64,000 nt of DNA from Nostoc sp. NIES-4103 (GTDB lineage Bacteria; Cyanobacteriota; Cyanobacteriia; Cyanobacteriales; Nostocaceae), in the NCBI RefSeq assembly GCF_002368335.1, contig NZ_AP018288.1, positions 6,644,364-6,708,363 on the forward strand. Direction: 5' to 3'. The position numbers were made by a program, and so were the translations under genes. This document shows positions 42,989 to 51,425 of the stretch, in pieces. The notes beneath the pieces are model-generated. The model saw only the letters and a list, made by a program, of their open reading frames with translations, did no database searches and had not been told where the DNA came from. The number at the start of each line of letters is the position of its first letter. Within the stretch, counting starts at the first letter, position 1.

Positions 42989-43198
42989 ATGACCGATGAC
43001 ACTCAAATTCCTTCAGTTGACAATCAACTTTTTTCAAATACAGGAAATGCTGATACCAATGAAGTAATTAATACTTTTATGGAATCGCCAAGTTATAGAT
43101 TTAACGACATTTTTTCTGTAAGTACACGTTTTCCTAACCAACAAGTCAATGAACGATATTCTCAGCTAGAAGAAGAGTACATATATCCTGAGATTTAG
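42989..43198 (+). CDS. 69-aa acidic peptide, candidate precursor (cluster B)
   Basis: The peptide begins MTDDTQIPSVDNQLFSNTGN and ends NERYSQLEEEYIYPEI. It is acidic, Asn/Gln rich, and has no Cys, no hydrophobic helix and no signal peptide. AGGTAAG precedes the ATG. It is the first gene of the strand-same run of cluster B and is followed after 100 nt by a PRMT-like methyltransferase. Its size and place resemble precursor peptides of RiPP pathways, with a leader and a conserved Tyr/Glu-rich core at the end, but I recognise no family. It could also be a chance frame or an unrelated small protein. Confidence 0.5.
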   Translation: MTDDTQIPSVDNQLFSNTGNADTNEVINTFMESPSYRFNDIFSVSTRFPNQQVNERYSQLEEEYIYPEI

Positions 43199-43298
43199 TT
43201 GTATTAAAAATATAGTTATTTTGCCATAATTGCAAACACTATATATGTTGAAATTTCACAATTTATCAGCCAATTAATTTTTCGGAGTTAATGAGAAA

Positions 43299-44291
43299 AT
43301 GCCAACATCTAGAGTTGAAAATCAGAATATTGCTAATGGGGATAACTTAGAATTTTTTGTAAATCCAAATTCTACGCGCACAGAATCTGTAGGTGTACTT
43401 CACCCCGTAAGTTGGGAATCACTTATCCCACGCTGGCACTTTGCTATGCTCAATGATGTCGAACGTAATAAAGCATTTGAAACTGCTATCAAACACGTCA
43501 TACATCCAAATAGCACAGTGCTAGATGTAGGAGCGGGTTCGGGATTGCTGGCGATGATGGCTGCTCGTCATGGAGCTAGTTGTGTAACATCCTGTGAGAT
43601 GATCCAACCAATCGCACAAATGGCGAAGAAAATCATTGCTATCAACGGATTTCAAGACCAGATTAAAATTGTCTCGAAAAAGTCAGATGATCTGATTGTT
43701 GGTTTAGATTTAGCTAAACGAGCCGATGTTTTAATTACTGAAACCGTTGATTGTGGGCTTGTAGGTGAAGGTATATTACCAATCATTCGTCATGCTCGGC
43801 AAGCATTGTTGACTCCAGATGCAGCAATTATCCCAGCTAAAGCAGTAGTTAAATTTAGCCTGTTAGAGAGCGATTCAGTACATAATCTAAATTTTGCATC
43901 CCATGCAGCTAACTTTGACGTTTCATCCTTCAATATTTTTTCTACAGCCGGGTATTTTCCAGTTCGGCTATGGATTTGGCCACATCGCTTGTTAAGTAAA
44001 CCGACTACAGCATTTGAATTCGATTTTCGAGTCGATCCATTAAAACCACGCCAGAAAGAAATATCTGTAAAAGTTGAACACAACGGGACTCTTCATGGTG
44101 TTGTTTTTTGGTTTGATTTGGATTTAGGTAACGGAGTTGTTTTGAGCAATGCAGTAGATAACGAAAAATCACACTGGATGCAAGCAGTGCAATGCTTTGA
44201 AAAACCTATGTTTGTTAAACAAGGCGATCTATTGAAATTAATGGTGCGGCAAAGCGATACCAATATCGATTTTCAGATTATCAAAGCATGA
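43299..44291 (+). CDS. PRMT-like SAM-dependent methyltransferase (cluster B)
   Basis: This 330-aa protein has a Rossmann-type SAM site, TVLDVGAGSGLLAMMAARHG (about residues 73-92), preceded by WHFAMLNDVERNKAF, which recalls the YxxML motif of arginine methyltransferases. The acidic loop LITETVDCGLVGEGILP matches the position of the PRMT double-E loop. The C-terminal beta-barrel region also fits. A methyl group could go on N or O of a peptide or small product. GGAG lies 13 nt before the ATG. Second gene of cluster B. Confidence 0.8.
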   Translation: MPTSRVENQNIANGDNLEFFVNPNSTRTESVGVLHPVSWESLIPRWHFAMLNDVERNKAFETAIKHVIHPNSTVLDVGAGSGLLAMMAARHGASCVTSCEMIQPIAQMAKKIIAINGFQDQIKIVSKKSDDLIVGLDLAKRADVLITETVDCGLVGEGILPIIRHARQALLTPDAAIIPAKAVVKFSLLESDSVHNLNFASHAANFDVSSFNIFSTAGYFPVRLWIWPHRLLSKPTTAFEFDFRVDPLKPRQKEISVKVEHNGTLHGVVFWFDLDLGNGVVLSNAVDNEKSHWMQAVQCFEKPMFVKQGDLLKLMVRQSDTNIDFQIIKA

Positions 44292-44536
44292 GCAAATGAG
44301 AGGATGTTTTAAAACAGGGGTGCTGTTATAACAAAGTTCACAAGGCTAAAGCTGAAATCTCAAAGACTAAACTTTGGTGAGCGCACAACCTCAGAGGCTT
44401 TTATCTATATCGATAATTCATTTCACAATCTGAGAACTTACATCATTTTTCACTGACTTCGATTGTCGAAATATCCTCTGAGTAGTTTTTCTACAAATCA
44501 ACAAATTTCTATTTAGGTTAAACAGGAAAGAATATC

Positions 44537-45976
44537 ATGCAAACAAAAACTCGATTGTCACAAGAAACCTCTACTACTCTAAACATTACTGACTATGACT
44601 TTTTCAAGTCATGTTTAATTGAATATGGCAAATGCAATTTATTTAAGGATACAGAGGAATGGTTGCTTGAAGACAATCCTTATCGTCGCACCTTGCGACC
44701 CCACATTTTCCATCATTTAGACTTTTCAAAACCTTTAACTCGCAATAATTTGCTAACTTACAATAGTTTGACTGCTAATCGAACATTGTTGACTGTGTAT
44801 GAAAGCAATTTTGTATTCATGCCAAAACATGATTTTGCTCATAAACGCCAAGATTTTGAAAAATTCTATGATCCAAAACTTCTAACTCTAGGTAATATTA
44901 TCCGACCTTGGTTAGAACGCTACATTTTCTCATTCCTTGATACTGAAATATCTGTGACTGGTAATTGGAATACTGCTGCTGTTGAGGAGTATTTCCAAGA
45001 ATATATCGAAACAGTCAAAAAGACAGAAAATAGTCAGGTAATGGAAACCATCGAAGGTTCTAAAGATCCAGTCCACGCTGCCAAAACCTTTTTGATCCAA
45101 TTAGCTGGCGATTTCCTAGTTGAATCTTCCGCAATGTCTAGGAATATTTTGGGTAACTATGGCTCTCTGCAATCAGAGCTATTTAAGGTTGTGATTGACG
45201 AATACGGCTACGGTGTTCATCAGACAAAACACAGCAAGTTATTTGAAGAAACACTTGAAAGTGTTGGCTTAGAATCGACACCACATACCTATTGGCAATT
45301 TTATTTAACATCTTCACTGATGCTAAATAATTACTTCAATTACATCTGCAATGATCACTCTCATTTCTTCCGCTATTTAGGAGCAATTTTTTACGCAGAA
45401 ACCACCTTCATTAAATTCTGCGAACTCACTGCCAAAACAATGAGGAAAATCTTTGGCTCATCCATTAATAATCGCTATTTCACCGAACATGTCCATATCG
45501 ATCATCATCATAGCCGCATGGTGTTAGAAAAGCTGATTAAACCAGCAATAGCCACTTATGGAGAAGGAATAATTCCTGATATTGTGCGGGGTTTTGAGGA
45601 AGCCAAACTGATATCTGAAATTGCCGATCAAGATTTCATCGACCAGGTACATTGGGCTGACAACGGACTTAACTACAAAGCCCTAGCATTGCCAGTCTAT
45701 GCAAAAATTCAAGAAGGTAAAATCAATCCGAAAATGCAGCAGTTCATTGAGCCTCGCGGTGAATTGTCAGTGACTCATGTTCATGATGGTGATGAGCTTT
45801 GTTATATCGAGTCTGGTGTGATGAAGTTCGTTACTGGTGACGATCGCTATACAATACTCAATGCTGGTGAAGGCACAGTTATTCAGCACAATCGACTGCA
45901 CGGAGCCATCATTGAATCCGAAGAATGTGTGTACAACATCTATTCCATCGGAGACTATCAAAAATGTCTATCATAA
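44537..45976 (+). CDS. Haem-oxygenase-like diiron oxidase fused to a cupin (cluster B)
   Basis: This 479-aa protein has two parts. Residues about 120-360 are helical with a spread of carboxylate and His ligands: FLVESSAM (Glu 196), DEYGYGVHQTKH (Glu 222, His 228), FYAETTFIK (Glu 288) and HVHIDHHHSRM (318-325). This matches the pattern of haem-oxygenase-like diiron oxidases such as SznF and BesC. Residues about 400-470 form a cupin with SVTHVHDGDELCYIESG (His 414, 416, Glu 420) and HNRLHGAI (His 455). It overlaps the Rieske gene by 13 nt. The substrate is unknown. Confidence 0.78.
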   Translation: MQTKTRLSQETSTTLNITDYDFFKSCLIEYGKCNLFKDTEEWLLEDNPYRRTLRPHIFHHLDFSKPLTRNNLLTYNSLTANRTLLTVYESNFVFMPKHDFAHKRQDFEKFYDPKLLTLGNIIRPWLERYIFSFLDTEISVTGNWNTAAVEEYFQEYIETVKKTENSQVMETIEGSKDPVHAAKTFLIQLAGDFLVESSAMSRNILGNYGSLQSELFKVVIDEYGYGVHQTKHSKLFEETLESVGLESTPHTYWQFYLTSSLMLNNYFNYICNDHSHFFRYLGAIFYAETTFIKFCELTAKTMRKIFGSSINNRYFTEHVHIDHHHSRMVLEKLIKPAIATYGEGIIPDIVRGFEEAKLISEIADQDFIDQVHWADNGLNYKALALPVYAKIQEGKINPKMQQFIEPRGELSVTHVHDGDELCYIESGVMKFVTGDDRYTILNAGEGTVIQHNRLHGAIIESEECVYNIYSIGDYQKCLS

Positions 45977-46248
45977 AATTTGACCCACATCTATCAAACT
46001 TTTTGATTCATGGTGATCGGCGTTTCTTCCTCATATCCTTGGATAACAGCACATTCTTAGTAAGAGATAATTGCCCTCATCGAGGCGGGCCGCTTCATCT
46101 AGGTAACTTTGATTGTCAAAAAAACACCATCATCTGTCCTTGGCATGACTTGGTTGTTTCTATTCATCACCTACAAAAGTCTGCTGTACCTTTAGTCTGG
46201 CGTCAGGATATTGCAGTAGCTGTTTTACCTGAAGCAAAGTCAAAATAA
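45964..46248 (+). CDS. Rieske [2Fe-2S] protein (cluster B)
   Basis: This 94-aa protein starts at ATG 45964 inside the end of the preceding gene. It has both Rieske ligand pairs, CPHRGGPLHLG and CPWHDL, so a 2Fe-2S cluster is expected. It has no membrane anchor. It most likely passes electrons to the diiron oxidase whose gene it overlaps. A Rieske oxygenase role is excluded because no catalytic domain is attached. Confidence 0.9.
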   Translation: MSIIKFDPHLSNFLIHGDRRFFLISLDNSTFLVRDNCPHRGGPLHLGNFDCQKNTIICPWHDLVVSIHHLQKSAVPLVWRQDIAVAVLPEAKSK

Positions 46249-46259
46249 TTCGTAATTGA

Positions 46260-46376
46260 TAATTAGTAATTCGTAATTGTTACCCTTACCTCAAGGTAAG
46301 GGCTTGTATCCTCAATGATGTAATTATTAATTCTTCATTAATAAATTTTTAATTACGACTTACGAATTACTAATTA
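46260..46376. repeat. Nested inverted repeat within cluster B
   Basis: A perfect 17-bp inverted repeat TAATTAGTAATTCGTAA (46260-46276 and 46360-46376) encloses an inner 8-bp hairpin CCCTTACC/GGTAAGGG (46283-46302). The 210-bp gap separates the Rieske gene and the ATP-grasp gene, so the structure may modulate or partly terminate the transcript. It also looks like a dispersed repeat of the TAATTCGTAATT kind. Confidence 0.65.
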
Positions 46377-46458
46377 TTCTGTCAATCAAATGAGGAAAGT
46401 GTTTGCAAAAATGCCACAACACTTATTGAATACCAAGTACTCATAAGGAACCAAAATA

Positions 46459-47736
46459 GTGACTTCACAATCCAAAAAGACTAATTCTCCCCACCTCCCT
46501 ACCATTCTGTTGGTAACCAGTGGCTACCATCTGTATCGTGAGTATCTGCTAAAAATGGTGGCGGAACATTCAAATGTTTGGCTATTTCTCGATTCTGAAC
46601 CGAACTGGCAAATACCTTACATTGTGGGTTACACAGTGGTTAATACACTCGATGCCCAAATGATGATTGAGGTAGCACGTAACTTAGCTGACGACATCAA
46701 AATTGATGGGGTGCTTTGCTGGGATGAAATACGCATGGTGGAAACTGCCAAACTCGCCCAAGCCCTTGGTCTTCCAAGTACAGACCCGGAAAATGTCGGT
46801 CGGTGTCGTGACAAACACCTAACACGCACCTTTTTGGCGGCATCAGGAGTACCGCAAGCTACTTCAATACTTGTTTCATCCATTGATGAAGCAACCAAAG
46901 CCGCAGAAACTATTGGTTATCCTGTGATCATCAAGCCGCGTGCATTGGGTGCAAGTTATGGAGTCAGCCTGGTAAATGGAGCAGAACAGCTAAATACAGC
47001 GTTTGAACATGCTAAAACTGCAACTGAGGATGGTGTACCTATTTACGATCAGCGTGTACTCGTTGAAGAGTATATGCAAGGGCCAGAAGTCAGCATTGAT
47101 GTTGCATGGGTTAACGGAATCATGTATCCCCTGTTCGTTGCACGCAAGGTAACTGGCTTTTTCCCTCATTTTGAAGAAATTGGGCATGTAGTGGATTCTC
47201 ACGACCCCTTGCTTGAGTATACGCCATTTATCTCTGTTCTAGAGCAAGCACACAAAGCTGTAGGATTTCGCAACGGAATCACACATACCGAGTTACGTTT
47301 GACGCAGACTGGCCCCAAGATAGTAGAAATCAATGCTCGACTTGGTGGTGATATGATTCCCTACGTTGGTTGCATTGCTTCTGGGATTAACCCTGGTCAA
47401 GTGGCTGTCGCAGTTGCCTGTGGGCAACAACCAAACGTTGAGAAAAGACATAAAAGAGTTGCTGCAATTCAGTTTCTTTATCCTGAAAATGATGCGATCG
47501 CAGATAGTGTCCACATTAATCATGCTGCGCTTCCAGCATCAGTTGATGTTGCCGCTTCCCTGGTTTCACCTGGACAAAAATTATTACTACCCCCAGCTGA
47601 TCATGTCTCCTGTCGCTATGCTTACCTAATTGTGCATGGAGACAACGCCCAAGAGTGTACAGCAACTATTGAATCGGCTGTCCAAGCCTTTACCTTAAAA
47701 ACCAAACAACTCTCCACAGTAGGAGGTTTAAATTGA
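46459..47736 (+). CDS. ATP-grasp ligase 1 (cluster B)
   Basis: This 425-aa protein (GTG start, AAGGAA upstream) has the ATP-grasp loop PVIIKPRALGASYGVSLV (about residues 155-172), hinge RVLVEEYMQGPEVSIDVAW and metal end KIVEINARLGGDMIPY. It resembles L-amino acid ligase and carbamoyl-phosphate-type ATP-grasp enzymes that couple two amino acids or an amine with a carboxylate. The stop overlaps the TTG start of the exporter gene (TTGA), so they are coupled. The cluster has a second, distinct ATP-grasp at 50145. Confidence 0.88.
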   Translation: MTSQSKKTNSPHLPTILLVTSGYHLYREYLLKMVAEHSNVWLFLDSEPNWQIPYIVGYTVVNTLDAQMMIEVARNLADDIKIDGVLCWDEIRMVETAKLAQALGLPSTDPENVGRCRDKHLTRTFLAASGVPQATSILVSSIDEATKAAETIGYPVIIKPRALGASYGVSLVNGAEQLNTAFEHAKTATEDGVPIYDQRVLVEEYMQGPEVSIDVAWVNGIMYPLFVARKVTGFFPHFEEIGHVVDSHDPLLEYTPFISVLEQAHKAVGFRNGITHTELRLTQTGPKIVEINARLGGDMIPYVGCIASGINPGQVAVAVACGQQPNVEKRHKRVAAIQFLYPENDAIADSVHINHAALPASVDVAASLVSPGQKLLLPPADHVSCRYAYLIVHGDNAQECTATIESAVQAFTLKTKQLSTVGGLN

Positions 47737-48995
47737 CTACTGCAAAGCGCGATTTTAGAATGCTGTGGGCTGGGCAATCGTTGAACCTCTTGGGAGACCA
47801 ATTTCTGGTGATTGCCCTACCATTACTGGCCGTGCAGGTAATAGGAGCCTCTGCTTCCCAAGCCGTGCTGCTACCCTTTGCCCTTTTTATACCGTTTTTG
47901 CTGTTTGGATTGCCAGCAGGTGCGATCGTTGACCGGCTACCACGACGATTGACGATGATCGTTTGCGACAGTATACAGGCAGTCATCTTTACAATTGTGG
48001 CTGCGCTCACATTCAGCGGTACTCTCACCTTTCCAATCCTCATGTTGCTGGTTAGCATTGCCGGCACGGCTGTAGTGTTTTTTCAAATCGCCTACACCTC
48101 CTATATTCCAGAACTGTTTTCCGAAGCGCGGGACTTGCAGCAATCTAATTCACGCCTCTTTTTCTCTGAGTCGATGACTAAGACACTTGGCCCTATGGCT
48201 GCTGGGCCAGTCATCGCCTGGTTGGGAGCTTCTGTTGCAATTGCAGTGAATGCAGCGACATTTATCTTATCTGTGCTGTCATTATTAGCCATTAAGCATA
48301 GACATCCGACCAGAATCAGTCCAGTCAAAAAGCAAGAACGCGGTTGGATATACCGTGATATTCGTGAGGGTTTGCATTTCGTATTCCGCCACCAACGGCT
48401 AGAGCCAGTTATTATGTGCGGGGTGGTATATGTGATGTTTTCCGTGATGATCGAGTCTAGCCTTGTGCTTTACTGCCTGAATGTGCTGGGTTTAAACACG
48501 ATCACCATTGGCTTGGTTGTCGGTGCAGCTGCCGCAGGTTTTCCGCTGGGTAACCTCCTGTGTACTAGGGCTGTCCGCCGTTTTGGTGTTGCCCGTACTC
48601 TTGTGGTGAGCGCTGCTGTTTCGGTATCAGGTTTAATTCTTATAGCAGTAGCCGGTTCCCTAAGCTCAGTTCCTGGTCTGATTGCCGCCAACATATTACA
48701 TGGTATTGGAGAGGGTGTTTTTGGCCCCACTGCATTGACTTTACGACAAACCGATACACCCGACCACTTGCTCGGCAGAATCAACTCGGTACAGCGATTT
48801 TTGATATGGGGTGTGATTCCAATCGGTAATCTGATTGCTGCCTTGACCATAAAACTTTTTGGATTGAGCGGTGTGTTATGGGTCGGCGGTTTTGGAACTG
48901 TTTTCTGTCTACCTTTACTAATGCGTAGAGGCATCCTCAACGAATTGTTAAATCCTCGGACTTCGCTTCTGGCTCAAAGCAGGTCGAAAACATAA
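47733..48995 (+). CDS. MFS exporter (cluster B)
   Basis: This 420-aa protein is an MFS carrier with 12 membrane segments of the MFS_3 exporter kind: FRMLWAGQSLNLLGDQFLVI at the N-terminus and FLLFGLPAGAIVDRLPRRL as the loop 2-3 motif. TTG at 47733 is supported by a perfect AGGAGG 6 nt upstream. It probably exports the cluster product, since it is translationally coupled with an ATP-grasp ligase. Confidence 0.9.
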   Translation: MTTAKRDFRMLWAGQSLNLLGDQFLVIALPLLAVQVIGASASQAVLLPFALFIPFLLFGLPAGAIVDRLPRRLTMIVCDSIQAVIFTIVAALTFSGTLTFPILMLLVSIAGTAVVFFQIAYTSYIPELFSEARDLQQSNSRLFFSESMTKTLGPMAAGPVIAWLGASVAIAVNAATFILSVLSLLAIKHRHPTRISPVKKQERGWIYRDIREGLHFVFRHQRLEPVIMCGVVYVMFSVMIESSLVLYCLNVLGLNTITIGLVVGAAAAGFPLGNLLCTRAVRRFGVARTLVVSAAVSVSGLILIAVAGSLSSVPGLIAANILHGIGEGVFGPTALTLRQTDTPDHLLGRINSVQRFLIWGVIPIGNLIAALTIKLFGLSGVLWVGGFGTVFCLPLLMRRGILNELLNPRTSLLAQSRSKT

Positions 48996-49207
48996 AAGGA
49001 TAGCTCCACCCGGTAAGGGAAGCAGGGGAGCAGGGGAGCAGGGGAAGCAGGGGAGAAAAGATTCTTCTTGTGTTATCAAGCCTGCAAAGATATTTTGCCA
49101 GACTACTAGGCGTAAAAAATCTACCTTGAGCTTGAGTCAAAAATCTCAATTCATACTCAGATGCAGCATATCTGCACAAGTTTTATCAACTTTATTTGGA
49201 GAATCAG

Positions 49208-50155
49208 ATGATGTACGCAGAAGGCATAAATGAATTTGTAGACCGTTGCAATAAAGTCATGCCACCTGATTTTTACACTTTGCCTATTGAGCAGCAGCGG
49301 GATATGTACTTTGGTCTGACCAAAGAATTTCCCTACCAGATGCCGTCTGGGGTATTGGTGACTGATGATACGGTTTTATATGAAGGTCGAAAGCTGCCCA
49401 TTAGGGTATATCGTCCAAAACAGAGAAAAGGTCAAGGACTGCTAATTTATATTCGTGGTGGCGGATTTGTGGTCGGCTCGTTAGAGACACACAACACAGT
49501 TGTTGCAGAACTGAGCGAGAAATCGGGATTAGTCACCATCGCCCCAGATTTTCGGATGTCCCCCGAACACCCTTTTCCGGCAGCCCTTGAAGACTGTTAT
49601 GGTGTGCTGTGCGGTGTTGTTAACGATGCCCAACGATTGAATATTGATGCCAATCGAATTGTCATTGCAGGGGATAGTTCTGGGGCGAACATGGCTGTCG
49701 CCGTCTGTATGATGAGTCGCGATCGCAGTGGCCCTAAGTTACGGGGTCAAGCACTGATCAGCCCGGTTCTGGACTTTACTCGCTGGCGTCAAGGAGGTGT
49801 GGATGCTCCCTTGTTAACCGGCGGTGAAATGGAATACTACACAGCTTGCTATGTACCTGAAGCTGAACAGGCGAAACATGCTTACGTTTCTCCGCTGATC
49901 AGTGGAACTTTTCATGATTTGCCACCAGCGTATATTATGGGAGCCGAAATGGACTCACTTTTAATTGACTCTGAGGAATACGCCCGACTCCTGTGTGAAC
50001 AAGGAACACCAGTTAAGTTGGTTGTTGAGCCAGGTTTAGTACATTCTGCTGTGAGAGCGCGGGGCTTAAGCCCGCAAGTTGCTAACGCTTGGGAAAGGTT
50101 CTGCCATCATGCCGCTTTGTTTGCTGCTGAGGAGGGTGCTAATTATGACAACTAG
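49208..50155 (+). CDS. Alpha/beta hydrolase, HSL family (cluster B)
   Basis: This 315-aa protein (ATG 49208, GGAG upstream) has the hormone-sensitive lipase layout: oxyanion motif LIYIRGGGFVVGS, where Arg replaces the usual His of HGGGF, nucleophile IVIAGDSSGANMAVAV (Ser about 164), the acid in YIMGAEMDSLLIDSE, and His in GLVHSAV. It may cleave an ester or peptide-like bond in the pathway. It overlaps the next gene by 11 nt. The 212-bp gap before it contains GGGGAGCAGGGGAGCAG repeats. Confidence 0.85.
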   Translation: MMYAEGINEFVDRCNKVMPPDFYTLPIEQQRDMYFGLTKEFPYQMPSGVLVTDDTVLYEGRKLPIRVYRPKQRKGQGLLIYIRGGGFVVGSLETHNTVVAELSEKSGLVTIAPDFRMSPEHPFPAALEDCYGVLCGVVNDAQRLNIDANRIVIAGDSSGANMAVAVCMMSRDRSGPKLRGQALISPVLDFTRWRQGGVDAPLLTGGEMEYYTACYVPEAEQAKHAYVSPLISGTFHDLPPAYIMGAEMDSLLIDSEEYARLLCEQGTPVKLVVEPGLVHSAVRARGLSPQVANAWERFCHHAALFAAEEGANYDN

Positions 50156-51425
50156 TAATTCACAGGGCCCAGTAGTAATTGTTGATCCATATTCTTCTGG
50201 TGCTTTCTTTGCGCCAGCATTCACCCAAGCAGGAGTGCCCGTTGTAGCAGTTTTATCTAGCCCTACTCCTCCAGATGTATATGCATCATCCTATCGACCT
50301 CAAGACTTTTCACAAATTATCATTGCAACTGAGGATCTCTGTGAGGTTGTAAACAAACTCAGAGAATTGCGTCCACGATGTGTACTACCTGGATGTGAAT
50401 CAGGAGTGGAACTTGCAGACGCGATCGCCCCCCAGGTGGTCGAGGATCTAGCCAATATCCCAGAAAAAGCCAGCGCTCGTCGCCATAAGGGTGACATGGC
50501 CGCAGCGGTGGCAAAAGCCGGGCTACCAATCATTCCCCAGTTATGTACTAATGATGCTGACGAAGTAGAAAAATGGTTATATCAAACAGGCCTGATTGGG
50601 CGTGATCTGGTGATCAAACCACCCAAGAGCGCTAGTACCGATGGGGTAACCAAAGTGCCTAAAGGTAAAGGTTGGCGCCAGATTTTCAATGAAATGCTGG
50701 GCAAACATAATCGTTTAGGGATACTCAACGACAAGCTACTTATACAAGAATATACCGTAGGTGTGGAATACGTGATCGATACCATTAGCTATGAGGGTAA
50801 GCACTCAATTAGTGATATATGTAGATATCACAAAATTGATAATGGCCCATATATGGCGATTTACGATCGCATGGAATGGCTTCCTCCGACGATTCCAGAA
50901 TATGACCAAATCGTAGATTATGCCCGCGGTGTACTTGATGCGGTAGGTATGCGGTATGGTACGTCCCACCTCGAAGTGATGCTCACAGAACATGGGCCAA
51001 GACTCATCGAGATTGGTACTCGACCCCATGGAGGTGGTCACCCGCGCTTCTGTCGCATCGCTACTGGGGATAGTCAAGTGGATCGAGCGGTTCGCTACTT
51101 TACCCGCAACGGCTCTATTCCTGATAGCTTTCAACTAATCACTCACGTTTTAGTAGTGTTTTTAATCTGTCGGGTTGAAGGCATAGTAAGTAACGCCGAA
51201 ATCTTTGATCAGGTAAAGGAACTGCAAAGTCATCATTTTTCAGTGATTAACATCCAAAACAACGATTGGTTAGAACCGACAAAGGATCTTTTCGCTAGTC
51301 TCAAACTAGGCTTCGTTGTCTTGGCTCATGCAGATCAATCCCAAATTATGGAGGATTATAAGCTGATCCGCAGCTTAGAGCAGCAACTGAAACTCAATTC
51401 CCCAAAAATAACTATCAAAGTGTAA
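50145..51425 (+). CDS. ATP-grasp ligase 2 (cluster B)
   Basis: This 426-aa protein starts at ATG 50145, with GAGGAGGG about 8 nt upstream. The ATP-binding loop is LVIKPPKSASTDGVTKVPKG (about residues 149-168), the hinge KLLIQEYTVGVEYVIDT and the metal end RLIEIGTRPHGGGHPRF. It is related to ATP-grasp 1 only at the fold level. The closest recognisable style is BacD/DdaF-like amino acid ligases. The stop codon directly abuts the ATG of the next gene. Confidence 0.88.
   Translation: MTTSNSQGPVVIVDPYSSGAFFAPAFTQAGVPVVAVLSSPTPPDVYASSYRPQDFSQIIIATEDLCEVVNKLRELRPRCVLPGCESGVELADAIAPQVVEDLANIPEKASARRHKGDMAAAVAKAGLPIIPQLCTNDADEVEKWLYQTGLIGRDLVIKPPKSASTDGVTKVPKGKGWRQIFNEMLGKHNRLGILNDKLLIQEYTVGVEYVIDTISYEGKHSISDICRYHKIDNGPYMAIYDRMEWLPPTIPEYDQIVDYARGVLDAVGMRYGTSHLEVMLTEHGPRLIEIGTRPHGGGHPRFCRIATGDSQVDRAVRYFTRNGSIPDSFQLITHVLVVFLICRVEGIVSNAEIFDQVKELQSHHFSVINIQNNDWLEPTKDLFASLKLGFVVLAHADQSQIMEDYKLIRSLEQQLKLNSPKITIKV

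Noticed and set aside
44300..44480. A fourth copy of the 17-bp-end MITE between the methyltransferase and oxidase genes
   Set aside because: A left end-like GAGGATGTTTTAAAAC is present but the right end (near 44470) pairs poorly.
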